NCBI GenBank assembly: GCA_013397695.1
Contig: VYZI01000351.1
Coordinates: 685,057-749,056, forward strand
DNA: 64,000 nucleotides
Reading direction: 5' to 3'
DNA from: Centropus unirufus
Taxonomy: Eukaryota; Chordata; Aves; Cuculiformes; Centropidae
Shown here: positions 13,101 to 28,100 of the stretch, piece by piece
Position numbering within the stretch: the stretch's first letter is position 1
Layout of the letters: the number at the start of each line of letters is the position of its first letter
Translations under genes and position numbers: made by a program
The notes under the pieces: generated by a model
Databases searched by the model: none
Told to the model about the DNA's origin: nothing
What the model saw: the letters and a program-made list of their open reading frames with translations, nothing else

Positions 13101-16100
13101 TGTGAAGAACAGAGCAAGTGTCCTTAGCTCCAGATCTGGAGCAGATGCAGCAGTTTGCTAGCCTCACTGGAAGCTGTGCAACACACTTCTGTCCTTGGAC
13201 TGGGGTATCTTCTCATCACACGCTCAGAATCCCTGTGCAGTAAGAAAACTCTCAGTTCACAGCGGATGAGGTGTTTGTAATAGGGATTTAATTTATTTTT
13301 AATAAAGGTTATAATGCGCACTATTTATGAAATGCACCACCTGTCACTAGAAACATATTTCTGGAGGCATGGGAAGACTGACAAACATGAACACTGTAAA
13401 ACAGGTGGTAAACCTGTCTTAAGTTCTGTATTCATTAATCAGCTGGAACACGTTAATATATATTTGAGCTGAATATAAATAATCCAGACCTAAATCAAAG
13501 ATGACAGTTACAGCATGATCATTAAATTCCAGGTGGTTTTAGTTATTTACAGATAACTGACAACTGCCTGATCAGATACCAGGCTTGTTGTAGGTGTTAA
13601 ACCAACATCAAATTTAGGTTTTTGCAGCCCTGTCAGTAGAGGACCACTCTGATCCCAGCTGCAGCTGCTCCTAAGCCCTAGTCCAAAAGGCTTGTTCCCT
13701 TCCTCTTTTCCAGCTCTCTTTGTATTTTGCACAAAGAGCCGTAGAGCAGAGCGCTACTGGCAGAAAACCCTGCTCCAGATGGAGGAGATGGAATCACAGA
13801 TCCGGGAGGAAATCCGCAAAGGTAAGTCACCATGCTGGGCACTGAGGAGGAGCCAGGACTAGGAGGGAGATGCCAGAGTAGCAGGATTGAAGCTGTTCAC
13901 CTCTTATCCTGTGGAATTTTATAGAATTGTTTCTAGGACAATTTCTGTCATCACCTCTGGGCTTCAGCAGGGTTTGTGAATGAGGCGTTGGCTGGAAGTG
14001 TGGCTGTGCCCCTTCCTTGCTGCCTGACCTGGGTAAGCCACTGCTCTTCAGTGCCACTAGTTTCCCTCTCTTGGCATTAATGACTCTGAGCCACGTCAGA
14101 GCGTTGCTTAAAGGCCACACAAATCTTTAGTGTGCTTTATGATTGGGTGCAACGAAAATCGCAGCATGCTCCTGCTTGAGCAATGGGAGAAGCGGTCCAA
14201 GCACCTGCATCTGCTGTCCCTGCAGCACAGGATTGAAGTGTCCTCCTCCTGCAGAACCAGACTGAGGGCTGCCCTCCTGGCGGCAGAGAAATGGTCTCTC
14301 TCTCTGTGTTGTGGGATGTGATGCATTGTGCTGATGGTTAAACCCTGCCAGTAATCTGCTGCTCCTTGAGAAACCCTGCCTCAGCCCACTCAAGGGAAAG
14401 GCTCAAGGAGGCAGAGAGGAGACCTGCCGTGTATTTCAGTGCCAGCCTGCCTGCTTACTGCATCAGCTGCTGGTGTATCAGAGTTCTTACCATCTGCTGG
14501 GCTCTTTGTGTAAGGTTTTGCAGAACTGCAGACAGACATGACAGACCTGACCAAGGAGTTAAACCGCAGCCAGGGGATCCCGTTCCTGGAGTACAAACAC
14601 TTCGTCACCCGGACGTTCTTCCCCAAAGTAAGGCAGTAATGTGTTTCATGGGCACCTAATCACTCTCAAGGTCCTTTCTAACCTGATCAGGGCTCTGCTT
14701 TCCCTCTGCTAAAAGGTTATTACAGTGTAACAAAAACATTTCACTGTTATATATTTAGTTGTCATATATTTCAGGCTCAATCATTGTCAAAAGTGGAGCT
14801 GCAGCTCCTGGGGTGTGAAGTAAGGTTGGGCTTGCTTGCACACAATAGGAGCCCTGCAGCAGCACCATCCCAGAAGCCCCTCTGGCTCACCCGTTTGATG
14901 TCGTTGGACACCCTTCTCTGAAAGCGCTTTCTCACATGAACAGAGAGTGCTGGGAACTCCTCCATTTCCCTGGGGGCCCCAATGTCACCTCACTCTGTTC
15001 GGTGGAGGCTGAGGTTGAAGGGTGGCTGAAGGGCATATCTGCTGTTGGCATTCAGGGAAAGGGGGCTTTTTGTTCCACTCAACGTGCCACCAAGCATGCC
15101 TGGCTGGTCTGCCGGTCCTCAAGAGCTTGTTAGATGTCTCTGTCTCCCTCTCTCCTCTCTGTCAAAGGATGGGTGCACGGTTCTCCCAGTAAGACACCAC
15201 ATGGGCTCTCAGTCCCAGTTTGTCTACCCAGAGTCCTCCTCCAGGGCTGCACCAGCCGCGCCGGTGCCGTAATTCCTGTCACTGGCTGCTCCACTGTGTC
15301 ACTGTGAGCCCTTAACAGCGGCTGTATTTCACCCCTGAGGCAGTTACATTTCAGTGGTGAGGAGTGAGATAATGATTTATGACTGCAGAGTGTTTCATTA
15401 GTAGTTATTACTCAGGTTTTTAAGTTATTCAATCTCTATATATCTGCACACTAGAGTCTTTAAGATTCAGGCTGCCATGTGAATGTTAGAGTTTTAAACA
15501 TTTTTCCCATCTGTTTCAAAAGTTACATATGTTAAAACACCCAGTACTCCTCTATTTTGACTTAGACTTCTATAATGCTTTCTCTTCTGGGATTTTTCTA
15601 GCTGTCAAATTAGTCTATTTGCAGTCTCCCTACCCTAACAGCCTCATGTCTGTGCAGACATCTGCCTCCCCTCATTCTTGTGGGGTTTGCTCATTCGAGA
15701 GGCTCTTGCAAAGCGTGTAAAGGTTTTGTAAGCCATACCAATACATTTCTTCATAATGGGTGGTCTTCAGTCCTGACGACATGTCTCTCTATCTCGTTCC
15801 CTTGTGGTGCACAACAAACAAGGGGATCCCGCCTGAGTGCAGCCACTCTTCCCTAATGTTGTGCTTGGTTGCAGTGTTCCTCGCTCTACGAGGAGTGCTA
15901 CATCCTGCCGTCCCAGCAGCTCAGCTCCCAGGTGGGCTCTCAGGTCCAAGAAACTCATCCGCTCCTGGTGGGGGAATGGAAAGTGAGTAACCCACTAACC
16001 AAACAGATGCTTTTGGATGGTTGCTAACCATGCTCATGTGCGTTGACAGCGCCATGTGTTTTCTTGTGGTGTGTGGGGAATGCTTGATCACTCATAACAA

Positions 16101-19100
16101 TTAACACATACCACCATCAGATTAGCTTTGGCTGGCTGGAGAAGGCAGATCTGGGGATCTGTACTTGCATGGAAGAGCGTTGTCTTGAGATCCACCTTTT
16201 ATTTGCTGTGAGCTTTTCTTTCTGGGTGTATCATATTGTATGTCACTTCAGTCCCATTTGCAGTTCATCATAAATAAGATTCCTCCCAAGCAGGGTCATG
16301 GTAAAAGCTGTTGTCCCATAGCTGCGTTTCATGTAGGCAAGAAGTAGGAATTGAAGAATCAGAGTTGCTTGGATTGGAAGGATACCTGCTTAACGCAGTG
16401 CCAGCTAGATGAGGCTGCTGAGGGCTTTGTCCAGCTGTGTCAAATATCTTCAAGGATGGAATTCCCACAGCCTCTTGGGGTCTCATTCCAGTGTCCAACC
16501 ACTGAAAAATTCCTTCCTTATATTTAATCAGTGTCCCATGCTCTATCTGGTGTCCCTGGCCTCTCATCCTCACACCGCGCCAACGGTGAAGAGCCTGGCT
16601 CTATCTTCTCTGCCCTTCTGCAGGGCAGCTGAAGACTGAAGTAAGATTTCCGCTTACCATTTCTTCTTAAGGCTGACCAAATCCAGCGCTCTTCACCTCC
16701 ATTTGTGCCCACTAAGTGTTTTGACAGCCCTCAGCTGTAATTGCTCAGGCTTGCCAACAATCTGCCTTATAGCAGGGAACCAAAAGCTGACCACAGCACT
16801 CCAGGAAGCCTCACGAGTGCTGAACAGAGAGGAATGGCCACTGCCCCTGCTCTGTGGGCCAAGCTGCTTCTCACACAGCCTTGTTTCACACGCAGTCATG
16901 CCCTCACCAGGAGTGCATGCTGCTGGCTTATATCAAGCAGAGGGAGCAAGAGGTCCTCAGCTCAGTACTTCAGTGGGGGCATCCATGCAGTCAGGAAGGA
17001 TAAAAGCTGGAGGAAAACAACAAACAGAGGTTTTCTCACTGTGCTTTCTAAATTTTTCTTTAGATCCCTGAAAGCTGCAGACCCAATATGGAAGAAGGAA
17101 TCTCACTGTTCTCCACCTTACTCAACAACAAGCACTTTCTCATTGTGTTTGTCCATGCTCTTGAACAACAGAAGGACTTTGCTGTTAGAGACAGGTATGA
17201 GCGTCAGAACCAAACACCTGGCAGCTGGAGGAGGCTGATTTATTCCTAACCTGTAAGGAATCCAGCCCATGTCTAGAGCCATACATTTTGGTTCAAGGTT
17301 GAGTTACACTTGCTTCCCACTTTTCTGTTAGAAATGGACAGCCATTAACAGCTGTTATCCTAAAGAGGACCAAAAGGTATGAGTGACTCACTCGCTTGTG
17401 TTTGCATCCCCAAACACCTCGTTTACCTTTAAGGGAGTGAGAGCTAACCCACAGTCCTGCAGCACTGAAAGAGGGTTTGAAGTTTTAAAACCATTGAGAA
17501 GGCTCGTGACATTTTTCTGAAATACTGCCTTTGTGTTTGGGGTTTTTTTTATGCCATTTGGCATTTTAGTCTTGTTGGATTGGTTCTTGAGTCACACACG
17601 GTTCTGTGTTTCAGATGTAACCTAGCCTCCCTGCTTACTATTGCATTGCATGGGAAACTGGAATATTACACCAGCATCATGAAGGACCTCTTGGTGGATC
17701 TAATAGATGCTTCAGCTTCCAAAAACCCCAAGCTAATGCTGAGGAGAACAGAATCCGTGGTGGAGAAGATGCTCACCAACTGGATGTCCATCTGCATGTA
17801 CAGCTATCTCAGAGTAAGAGAATCAGATCGCTGCTGCTGGGGGTGCAAATTCAGTACTATTGCGAGGGATGTGTGAGACAGCTGAGGACCGAAATACGTG
17901 ACAGCATTGCCACTTGAACAGTCAATAACGATTAACAAACTCCAGTGTACTGAAAGGTTGAAGTGTGGAAAAGCAGCCTTAAGTTCAGTGACTTCACTTC
18001 TGCCTGGGGATTTGGGGAGGTCAAACTTTGTGGCCAGAGCACGAACTAACATTTTTACCGTGCTTGAGAAGAGAGCTGTAGGGGAGTTGAAAAATAACCA
18101 GAATGGCTTGGGGCTTTGGAAACAGTTCCAGTTATTTGTTGTTTTCTTTGACCAACTCCTGATGGTTGCCAGCCAGTTCAGCATTGTCTGTCTTGGGCGT
18201 GAGAGCCCCAGCTCTTGGGAGGGATAATGGCACCAGGGCTGGGGGCTGTTCCATGTCAGTGTCCATTAGTACATGGACTTCTCCCACAGGAGGCATCCTT
18301 GGGGTTCCACACTGGCCAGACTGATCTTAGCAGGAGAGGTGGGACGTCCATCCCGGAAGCCTGACTGTCTTCCATCAGGAACAAAAAGGAATGCATTTGG
18401 CATGTCGGAGTGCATCAGCAGTCCATCTGCTCAGTGCTTTATCTCCCACATTTGCCAGTTCTGGTTGGAATTTCCCAGAAGAATGGAGCAATAACTTAAT
18501 TGATTCCACGGCAGTTAATTGGAGGACACCCCACTATACCCACAGGGGAAAGCTTTGAAAAATCCTTTGAAAAATCTCTTTTCCCAAAGTGTTTGCTATA
18601 GCCACAGAAGCAATATTGTATTGTCCTCATACATATTGTAATGTCTTCTGATCCCAGCTGATGATCACTTTTTGTCCTAAAGCCTGTGGTTTTGTAGTTA
18701 ATAATCTTTCATTTTAGCTCACATAATTAGCCAGCACAATGAAAGAAAAGTTAGAGGAGCGAGCGAGGATGGCTGTGCCGATGCAGCACGACTATCCAGC
18801 CTGTAAGAGCAGAAAGTGAATTAGTGAATTTTCCTAGATCTTCATTTTTTTCTGCCTGTCGTTAAACCATTGAAGGAAAAAAGTGCTGATCTCTCCTTTT
18901 GGAGAGTGGAGACCACATGTGAGGCATCTGATCCAACTCCAGTTTGTGTTAAAAATGGACATTGTGCAAGAAGGGTTTCTCGGAGGGGGGGGGAGAAAAG
19001 AGGAAAGAAAGTGGAGTCTTATCACGTGAGCCTGAAGACTGGGGCACGTTCCATAGCTAATTAATGGCAAGGGGTTCCTGCATGCTGGCATGCTGCCCTC

Positions 19101-22100
19101 CCCTGGTGTGCTTGTTGGGGAGAGCCCATCACCACGGACTTGTCCGCGGTCCATGGTGGGGACAGTGGTCATCCATATGGCCAGGGAGGTGCTGATGTGA
19201 ACTGTGGGCTGGCTTTCCCATGTTGTGCAGCCCTGGCCCATCTCCCGGAGGGAGGAGGAGGGACAGGGTATGGATGGGAGCAAGTCCCCAGAGCATTGGT
19301 GGCCCTTTGCCACACTGGCAGGCCACCAGCTGAATCTGCATTTCCTGAGGGTGGGTCTCTAGCCCACTGGGTTTGTAGTCCCCCCCCCTTTGCTTCATGT
19401 GCTCAGCCTGAATCCATGGGAGTGAAGACCATTGCAGCATATTGAACTGCAGATTTCCCATTTCGGAAAAGCAAAGTTTCCACAGTAGAGCACTACTGTG
19501 AGTTATTTCCAAGAGACTTTCACAGCACATCATCCTCCACGGGGAGGGTGGGGGACCTGATCAAAGGAGGAAACATGCTGCCTGCTGAAACATGGAGGAA
19601 GAGAATTGATCTGACTGAAATGTCCAGAGAAGCCCTTTGGCTGTCCCAGGTGGATGCAAGCCTGGGGGAGTCTTGGTCGAGGTCGGCAGAGCCAGGACCT
19701 TCCCTGCTGCACAAAAGAGCACAGAGCTACTGCAGTCAGACAAACAGCACCTCCTTACACATGGGCTGCTTTCAGCTCAGGTCTGTGATTTAAATACTAT
19801 TGGTAGTCAAACACCTCCCATGTGCCTCGCGTTCCTCTGGATCAAACTCTGTTGCCTTCAGAGAGGCATTTCTTGGTTAAAGAAAGGGCTACCCGCCTGC
19901 CTGCCTGTAGCACTGATCTGTCAGACGTGTGACGATGGGTCTGGTTTTCATTCCTGAATTATCCCCATTAATCACAATGTCTATTCAAAACAGCTGCTGC
20001 AAAGGTCCCTGCTGGTGTGCAGTGGAAAAATTCCAAGTGCTTGTATTTTCCCTTGTAAGTCAACTCTACATGCTCGAAACATTTGTTTCATATTAATGCT
20101 CTGCCTAACAGTCTGTCCATTTGTGTTTTGGGGGAAAATGATTTGAAGGAGCTGTCTTCAACTGAGAAGGATTTGCAGGCCACAGTCACTAGTGGTCTGA
20201 ACATGTGGAGGGCACCTGAAGGCAGTGGAGTCACCGCTCTGACAGGGAAATTTAGCTTGGTGCCTGTAGCAGAGATGGTGGAGAACTAGCAGAAAGCTTG
20301 ATAACCTGGGACTGGATTCTGAGGAAATTTGCAGTGTTTTCACAATTGGTGCAGACCTCTGTTCCTGCAGAGCTGAGTAAGAATTGTAGATAAAATGGTC
20401 CACGTCTCTGCTTTCTACTACAGCTTTGGTGGAAAATGCTGGAAAAAAAATGCCTCCCCCATGAGATACCGTGGTACTATTGTGCCTGACTCCCAACAGG
20501 ATCAGGGGACCAGGAATTAAAGGAAAATTAAGGTTCTGAAATTCAGCTTTTAGGTCTGGGTTCAAGCTTCCCAAAATGTTGCTTGTGGGATGGAGCTGAG
20601 GTTCAGTTCTTCACGGAATACAAATAGATAATCTTCCCAAAATTAGCAGGCACTTGGGATAAGCAGCTGTTTTCCATGCTTTTTCCCCACCCTAGCCTCA
20701 CCAAGGCATTTTGGAAATGGCTGTAATGGTGTTCCTGGGAGGACATCTCTAATGACTTGTTAATAGGGCCGTAACATGTGAATCTAGTCTGTGCTCTAAA
20801 CCCCTTTTTATTCCCAAGCACATAAAAATGGAGCCCTCCCACGCTCATCGTGCGTGAAACGGTTCAAGTGATGCCAGCCTGAACTGTGCTTTCCATTACT
20901 GCAGTTATTCCAGTGCCCTGGGTAGCTTTAAGAGCCCGTAACAGTTCAGTCAAAAATGAAAATGAAGTCTCATTAAAATACACTCACAATAGGAGGAAAA
21001 AAGGCCCCAGACTGTGTTTTTTTAAGTATTTTTTTGTCCTGAATCAGCACTGATCTCTTCTAGTTAAACTTCCTTTCTCCCAACTAGCCAAGTCCAAAGA
21101 GTTTTGATTCATTTCCAGATGAGTTTTCCGAACAATGCTTGAGGTTTCCAAGTTTGCCATTTTATCTCTAGTCCGTGCCTGCCAGCCCTTCTTTCCCCTC
21201 TTTGAAATTTGCTGTCTGATTAGCACTTTTGCAGATTTCCATAACATCCCACAGTTCCTGAGCCTGAAAGCCAAAAAGCTGAGCAGAAATAGTATCTTGC
21301 CGGTGGAGCACTGTCATTATTTCCCATGCAGCCAGTCCTGGGGCTGATCCTGCTCGTGCACGCTGCGGCCGGTCCAAAATGCCCACTCTTCAGCTTTCCT
21401 AGGCTGCCCCTTTCTGCACAGCTTTTCATGTCTGGGAAAGGGCCACCCAGCCCCAGCTCATGCAGCCTGTGCTGGTTTCAAGCTGCAAAGAGCTCCTGTA
21501 TGAGTAGGACTCGCGCTTTTTAAGTGTTTTTGGAGGCAACCCCGTAGCTATTGGCAGTCCCCTCAAGTCGCTCCGTGGCCAGAGCCACAGCCGGGGCCAG
21601 AGGTTCCCACGAGGGCAGATGGGGCAGGCTCCAAAACCCGGTGCTGAATTTAGCCTTGGGTTCGTCCTCACTGGGTGCTCACAGGCATGCAAGATAAACA
21701 GAGTTCCTTTTTGTAGCAAGGCCATCATCAGATTCTGTGTGCCCTTCTTGTGTAGGGTCGGTTTGGCAGCGCTCCGCAGTCTACATGATGGGGAGAGCGG
21801 GTTCTGCAGCCAGGGGATGGCTCTGTGCCATCCTCTTGCTTGTTATCTCATACTCCTGCCTTTCTCTCAGAAGCAAACGCTTCTTTTTGTCTTCTGACAC
21901 TTTCTCCACATCCCCCCAACTTCACATCTTTCTCTGCTTTCTGGAAACCATGCCTTCCTCCATCTCCAGCACTGGCAGCTCTGCTGCTGAGCCCATTTTA
22001 TGTGGCATGCTCAAGAAGGAGCATTGCAGGAAGTCATTAAACCCCAGCAGAAGGCCCCAAGTTCCCTGTGTTCATAAAAAAAAGTTGCCCTCGGAAAATA

Positions 22101-25100
22101 AAGCGGATGCACTGTTGGCACAGATGGTGCGTGCCCACCTACAGCCCTGCTGTAGTGTCTTATCGTCAACTGCACTGAATGCAGCCGAATCAAAATTGAC
22201 ATCAAACTAATTGCTTTAGCAATTACAGGGCAATTAGAATAAAAGAATCACCAAGTCTTAATTAAGAAGCAGATTGAACAGGATTTAGCAGCTCCTAGCT
22301 GAGAAATACAAAATCATTCGGTGTCTGTTGTCTTGAGCAGGATTTCAGATGGCAGGAATGTTTGTGCGGGGTGCGTGCAATGCTCAGAAAGTACATGTAT
22401 GTGCAGTAATTTGCACTTGCCTCATTGGAAGGATATTGTACATGAACGCTAGGGAGAATGGGATATACTCCGGTACAGAAAAGTTTCTTAAGAAAATAGC
22501 TTATGTTTTACTTGCACATCAGCGTAGCAGACAGAAGTGGATCAGAGATCTGGCATTGAACCGTGTAGCTGAACTGCATGACAAATAGCTGGTCCCTGTT
22601 ATATTTTTTTCGTTTTCATTGCAGCAGTGTCACAATTTGCCTCTCTCCTGTAAGACAAAGTTTGATGAATGTAAGGAGTTAAATGGTGTGTTTGCTTGCT
22701 GTCGCATGGGAACAGCTTGTTGACCCTGATCCTTTCTGTTTTGCTGTGATCAGGGCTCTGCTATGGTATGAGAAGTATGAACACTAGTTCCCAGAGCCAC
22801 AGAAACATGCAGTGGGCTCACTTCCATGGATTTCAATGGGCAAACCAGGCAGTTCAAAGAGGGGTTCAGCTGATGCCTTCATGAGAAAGCTGGGTGCCCA
22901 AATATCTCTGTAGACCTGTATTTTGTGCACATCAGCCCCATCCTTTGCCTGCCGAGTGCAGTACGTTGTGTAGTCTGCACCCTGTGAGACTGCAAGAAAC
23001 ATCTCTGTACTGCAGTACGCCAGATTCTTCCTGAAGTTCATGTGTAATTTCACATGTAAATTAATGCACATTTGTATTTTGCTGAGCATCGTGCATGCAC
23101 ATATCCACTCGGCACAGCTACACATATGCCCCTACCTTCTGAGTGGAACCCAAGCACCCAGCCCATGAGACAGCAAATGCTGGCACAGCCTGCTGGTGGC
23201 AATCCACAGCCCTGCAGCACTTGCCATAGAAGTTGGACGGAGTATGTTGAGGCTGACAATCACTGTTCATTCTGCCCGAGAGTCGCCTGCGGCTGTTGTT
23301 GGTTGTTATGTCCTCTTCCCCATCTGTGCTGTCATGTTGCCACAAGTCTGAAAACTTCTGAGCAGCCTCAGAGAGGTGTTGGTGGGAGTTGGGAGGGTGA
23401 TGGTGCTGCGCACCTACCGGGGGTTTGCAGCACCTGACGTGGACCAGCCCTGCTCCCTGATGCACGGAGGCACCTTGGGCAGAGTGCAGAGCCTGTCCCC
23501 TCCGTGCTGCTGGAAGGAGTTATCACCATCAGGTCTGATTTGCCTACTTGTTTTCATTTCCTTTTCCTAGGAGACGGTTGGAGAGCCTTTCTTCCTGTTG
23601 ATCTGTGCTATCAAACAACAGATTAACAAAGGGTCCATCGATGCCATCACGGGCAAAGCCAGGTACACCCTCAACGAGGAGTGGCTCCTGAGGGAGAACA
23701 TTGAGGCAAAGCCGAGGGTGAGTACGTGTAACCTGGGGGCTGATGGACGTGTAACCTGGGGGGTTCGTTGTGCAAGAGGCTGATTTGGTAGCCCTGCAGG
23801 TGCAATAACCACATAAATTATAAACCTGTGCAATCACCTTGCTGTTGCCTAAACTCACAGCTACAGAACAAGGCTCGTTAATGGCTGTTTCCATATCCAT
23901 CCCGGTGGGTCAGCTAAGTACCTCAGATTAGGGGTGGAGGCAAGTAAGAAAATTTGGAGAGTTAAAGTAACAGGTTTACCATTCCCAGCAAAAGAGCATC
24001 TTCACTTGGAATTACTGGCTGTAAACTTGAGTCCCTGGGTGAGGACTTTGCCCAGGCTGTTACAGGGGTGATGCTGAAATGTGGTTCTGGAAAACACTTC
24101 CTTTGGGAACAGGGCAGACAAGGGCTGTGTGTGTGAAGGGCTTAGTTCCCTCCAGTGCCCAACACAGAATTCAATAGATGCCTTTCCAGAGCCTGGATCA
24201 AATCCTGCTTTCAATTACCTGGCATAAATCTGGAGCAGCTTCACATAAGTCAGTAGGTTACCCCAGATGTGCACCGTGACTCAGAGCAGGTTTGAGAGCT
24301 CCCCACCCTCTGCAGATTCCTGTTACCAATTGACCTGTAAATGCACAGTGCAGACCAAGAGGGGTTAGCAGCAGAGTAAAAAGTATTAGCTTTCTTGGCA
24401 GAAATAGTAACTTCATGAGACAGGCAAAGTGTGGCTGCTTCCTACTCTGCAAGAAGAGAAAGTATGAACAGGGTATGTTGGAGGAAGGAGAGCAACTGCA
24501 GAGTTCATGCTAACTCACTGGCTATCCTTGACTGAATAACTGAATTGTTGCTTAGAAAAAACCTGCGCAACATAAAATCTGAAGAAAAGGTCTTCGTTTA
24601 ATGCTATGGAGAAAATTTGACTTCATCTGTGCATTCACATTGTTCTCATAGTTGAGGATGCTGACGCTGTACCCTGGCACTTAAAACCAATATTCACAAA
24701 GGAACTTCTAGGCTCTGAAAATCCCAGTCATAACTCTCACATGTACCAGGTGTCCTAAAGGGCAGCTGTGCTTATGCGCAAGCAATGGTCCTGGCATCTG
24801 CAGCTTCCTGCCCTGGGCTTGCCAGTCAGGCAGTGAGATGACTTCAGGGTTGCACTCACCACTAAAGGAGGGCACGCTGTTTCCCTCCGGTTCAGGCGTG
24901 CTAAGGAGCAGTCGGAGCTCCGGCTGTCACAGGGCGAAGCCCCTAGGCAGGAGGGAGACATTGTGCTTGTAGCACTTGGATCTGCACAGCTTGCCAGAGA
25001 GGGAGACACCTGGACTCTGCCTCTCCTCACTTGACTGGCATAGCAGCACCTCCCAAACAGGAGAGGTTTTTTATAGGAAGTCAACACTCATTGCCCTGCA

Positions 25101-28100
25101 GCATTCTGCTGTGACTGTAGCAGCAGCTGTGCATGCCTGAGATGGGAGCTGACGTTTGTGGCAGCTTGCAGCCCCTTGCATCTGCTTGTCCTGCTGTTCA
25201 GAACGTTCTTGAGCAAGTCATTGGGTGGTGCTGGTAGTGGACTCCAGTGTTGCTACAGATCCAGCCTGCAGTGTGCTTAAAGCTTGTTTAAACAAAGGAG
25301 CTTGGCCCATTGCATCAGGGAGAGTCTGAGCAATGAGCCTTGGCGGTCCCATTAGTCACCGGTTGGAGCCAAGAAGCCGAGGACATGACTGGTTATGAGG
25401 GCTGACCTTTCCTTCTGCCCCCGAGGTGGTCTCTACGTCAGGGCTAAGGCCCATTAGCAAGGCAGCCGTGAAAGGAGGTTGCAGTGTCGCTCTGTGTGTC
25501 CTACTGGCTCCATCAACAAATGGGTCTTCAGCCTCCGGGGGCTATAAATCAGTGCCTCTCACTAGCAGTAAAACCTACGTGGCTGCTTTTGTTCAGCCTG
25601 ATTTCGGTGCAGCAGCCTTCATGTGTCCTTGGGAGCCAGCAAAGCTGGGCAGGTCACCCCTAACTCTACCTCTGCCTGCAGAACCTCAACGTCTCCTTCC
25701 AAGGCTGTGGGATGGATTCCCTGAGCGTCAGGGCCATGGACACAGACACGCTCAGCCAAGTGAAGGAGAAGATTCTTGAGGCCTTCTGCAAGAACGTCCC
25801 CTACTCCCAGTGGCCAAGGGTAGAAGATGTTGACCTCGGTAAGGACCAGATACATTGGACCAGCTGGTCCTTAAAACCAAGTGAAGCAGGTGACGTTGCG
25901 TGGTAGCTCTTGGTATCTATCAGAGGGCAGTGGGTGAAGCAGTACTGACCAGGAGGCAGACATTAAGGCAGCCTTTTCCTGAGGATGATCTTCAGGAATG
26001 AGTGATGGGACCAGGTACTGGTGTGCAGAAGGGAGCTACCTAACTGGAAAGAAGCTCTAGGAGCCAACAAGTGGAACAGAGGGATGTGTGGACTTGCACC
26101 CTTTAAAGCCTGTAGTCAGTCTCAGAACAGGTACCCTCTAAAACATCCCTGAGCCTAAAGCCGGTTCGTTAATGTATGTCTCTCCTTAAGCAGCTGTAAT
26201 TGAGCCCGTGGACTCCTGTCTGGCTATAGATCCCGATCTGTCCTTTATTTATCCATTGGCCATCTTCTCTCAAAATTTAAGGATTGAAGCCCTATGCTAA
26301 GAGCAATCCATGCTGTCTGTGGTGCCTCTGTGCCCCGCAGCAGGTCATGGAGACAAACCCTGGGTGGCAGCAGTTGCAAGGCATGAAGTTCAACTGTAGT
26401 CAGTGCCGGAGGGAGTCTTTGTGGAATAACACACTGGGCTGGAGCAGTGATGTGGCACCTCTCCTCTTAGCTGGTGCACATGGCATATACCCTGCTCACA
26501 GGTAGACGAGTTCTGCCCCATGGGGCGCCACCACCAACCTTCAGTAGCCAAATACAGGGCGTGCAGCATCTCACCTGCCTGCTGCTCCATGAGGCAGATC
26601 CCACATGGCCCCAGGACTAAGCAGGGAGGGAGGATGGAGAGAGGTGTGCTCTCTGAGCAAAGCCTTTGTCACCTCTCGCAGCTCCATCCAGGTCTGTTCT
26701 AGTCTGGAAATCCCCATTCCAGTGGCTAATCCTGGAGGCCATTGCTAGACACTGCTCTGGTTTCATAGAGCCCTGGAGGCCTTGGCAGCAGGACTGTGCA
26801 GCCCCCAGGCGCTGTATGGCTGGTCCCTTGAGCCCCAGGCCCTGCTGCACATGCCTCCTGTGGGCTGGTGTCTCACTTCTTCCTTCTCTGTTTAGAGTGG
26901 TTTGCCACCAGCACCGACAGCTACATCCTCCGGGACCTTGATGACACCTCAGTGGTTGAGGATGGCAGGAAGAAACTCAACACATTAGCACATTACAAGG
27001 TAAACCTGCCGGCACTGCAGGAAAGCTTTGCTTCCTTGGAGCCTGCGGGGCCTCAGGGGCAAGCTGTGGTTCCCTCTCCAAAAAAAAAGGATTATCAGGA
27101 ACAAGCAGGGAGGTTGCCATAGCTCCATGGGAGCTTCCGGGGAATAGACATCTGCCCTGGCGAGAAGCTTGTTAATATTGCAACACACTGAAACTAATTA
27201 AACACTCTTCATGCAAAACAAGTTATTACTGACAACAGAAAGAGGAGGGAAAAAAGCTCTATTCCCAACGGCCACCAGCTTGGCTGATTAGTATCACTGT
27301 GCTCTTGATCTGTGCTCTTGCTGAAATCACTGGCACGATTGTTGCTGTCTGCCCTGAGAGCAGGGGCTAGGGATGCCATTGAGGAGTGGAAGCCAAAAAT
27401 GTGGGGAAATGTGGCGAATCGAATTGTTTTCTTGACCGTTATTCCTTTTAAAATTAAATGAAACCAGAAATTCTTATATGATTTCCATATTCCCTGGTAT
27501 GCCTGGGAGCATAATCCTCACTGGTCTGTAACAGTGCATGGAAAATCAAAAATGGAGCTGAGTCCTCATTAATATCATTATTTGTGTAACAGCCCTGCCA
27601 CAGAGCCCCACTGCTGGCATGGTGCCCCACTGCATTACGAGCCAGGGCTGCAGCACGGAGAGGTGGTACCGGGTCCAGGCTGTGGCACGGTTCTTTCTTC
27701 TCTTCCAGGGAAACGTAAAACAGCATCTGCACAGCATAGCACTCCTTCCTTTTTGAGTTACCTGGTGTTGACATCCAAAAATGTAGCTTGGATACCTGTA
27801 TTTGCCTGATTCTTGTTGGATTTGTGAACTTCACAATCTTCTATTTGCATTTAAAAAACGTTTCCCTGTAGGACAGGGCCGTTACTGCCAGTTTCCAAGC
27901 CAGGGACCAGGGCAGGGCAGGCACAGAGGATGTTTATAACAGAGCAGCGATTGCACCAGCATTCCCCAGCTCCTGGGATCTCCCCAGGGCCCTTCCTGGC
28001 TCCTCAGGAGGCACTGTTAAGGCCTCTTGTCATCAACATCTGCTCTTCCCTTCCTCTGCAGATCCCTGAAGGGGCATCACTGGCCATGAGTTTGTCGGAC

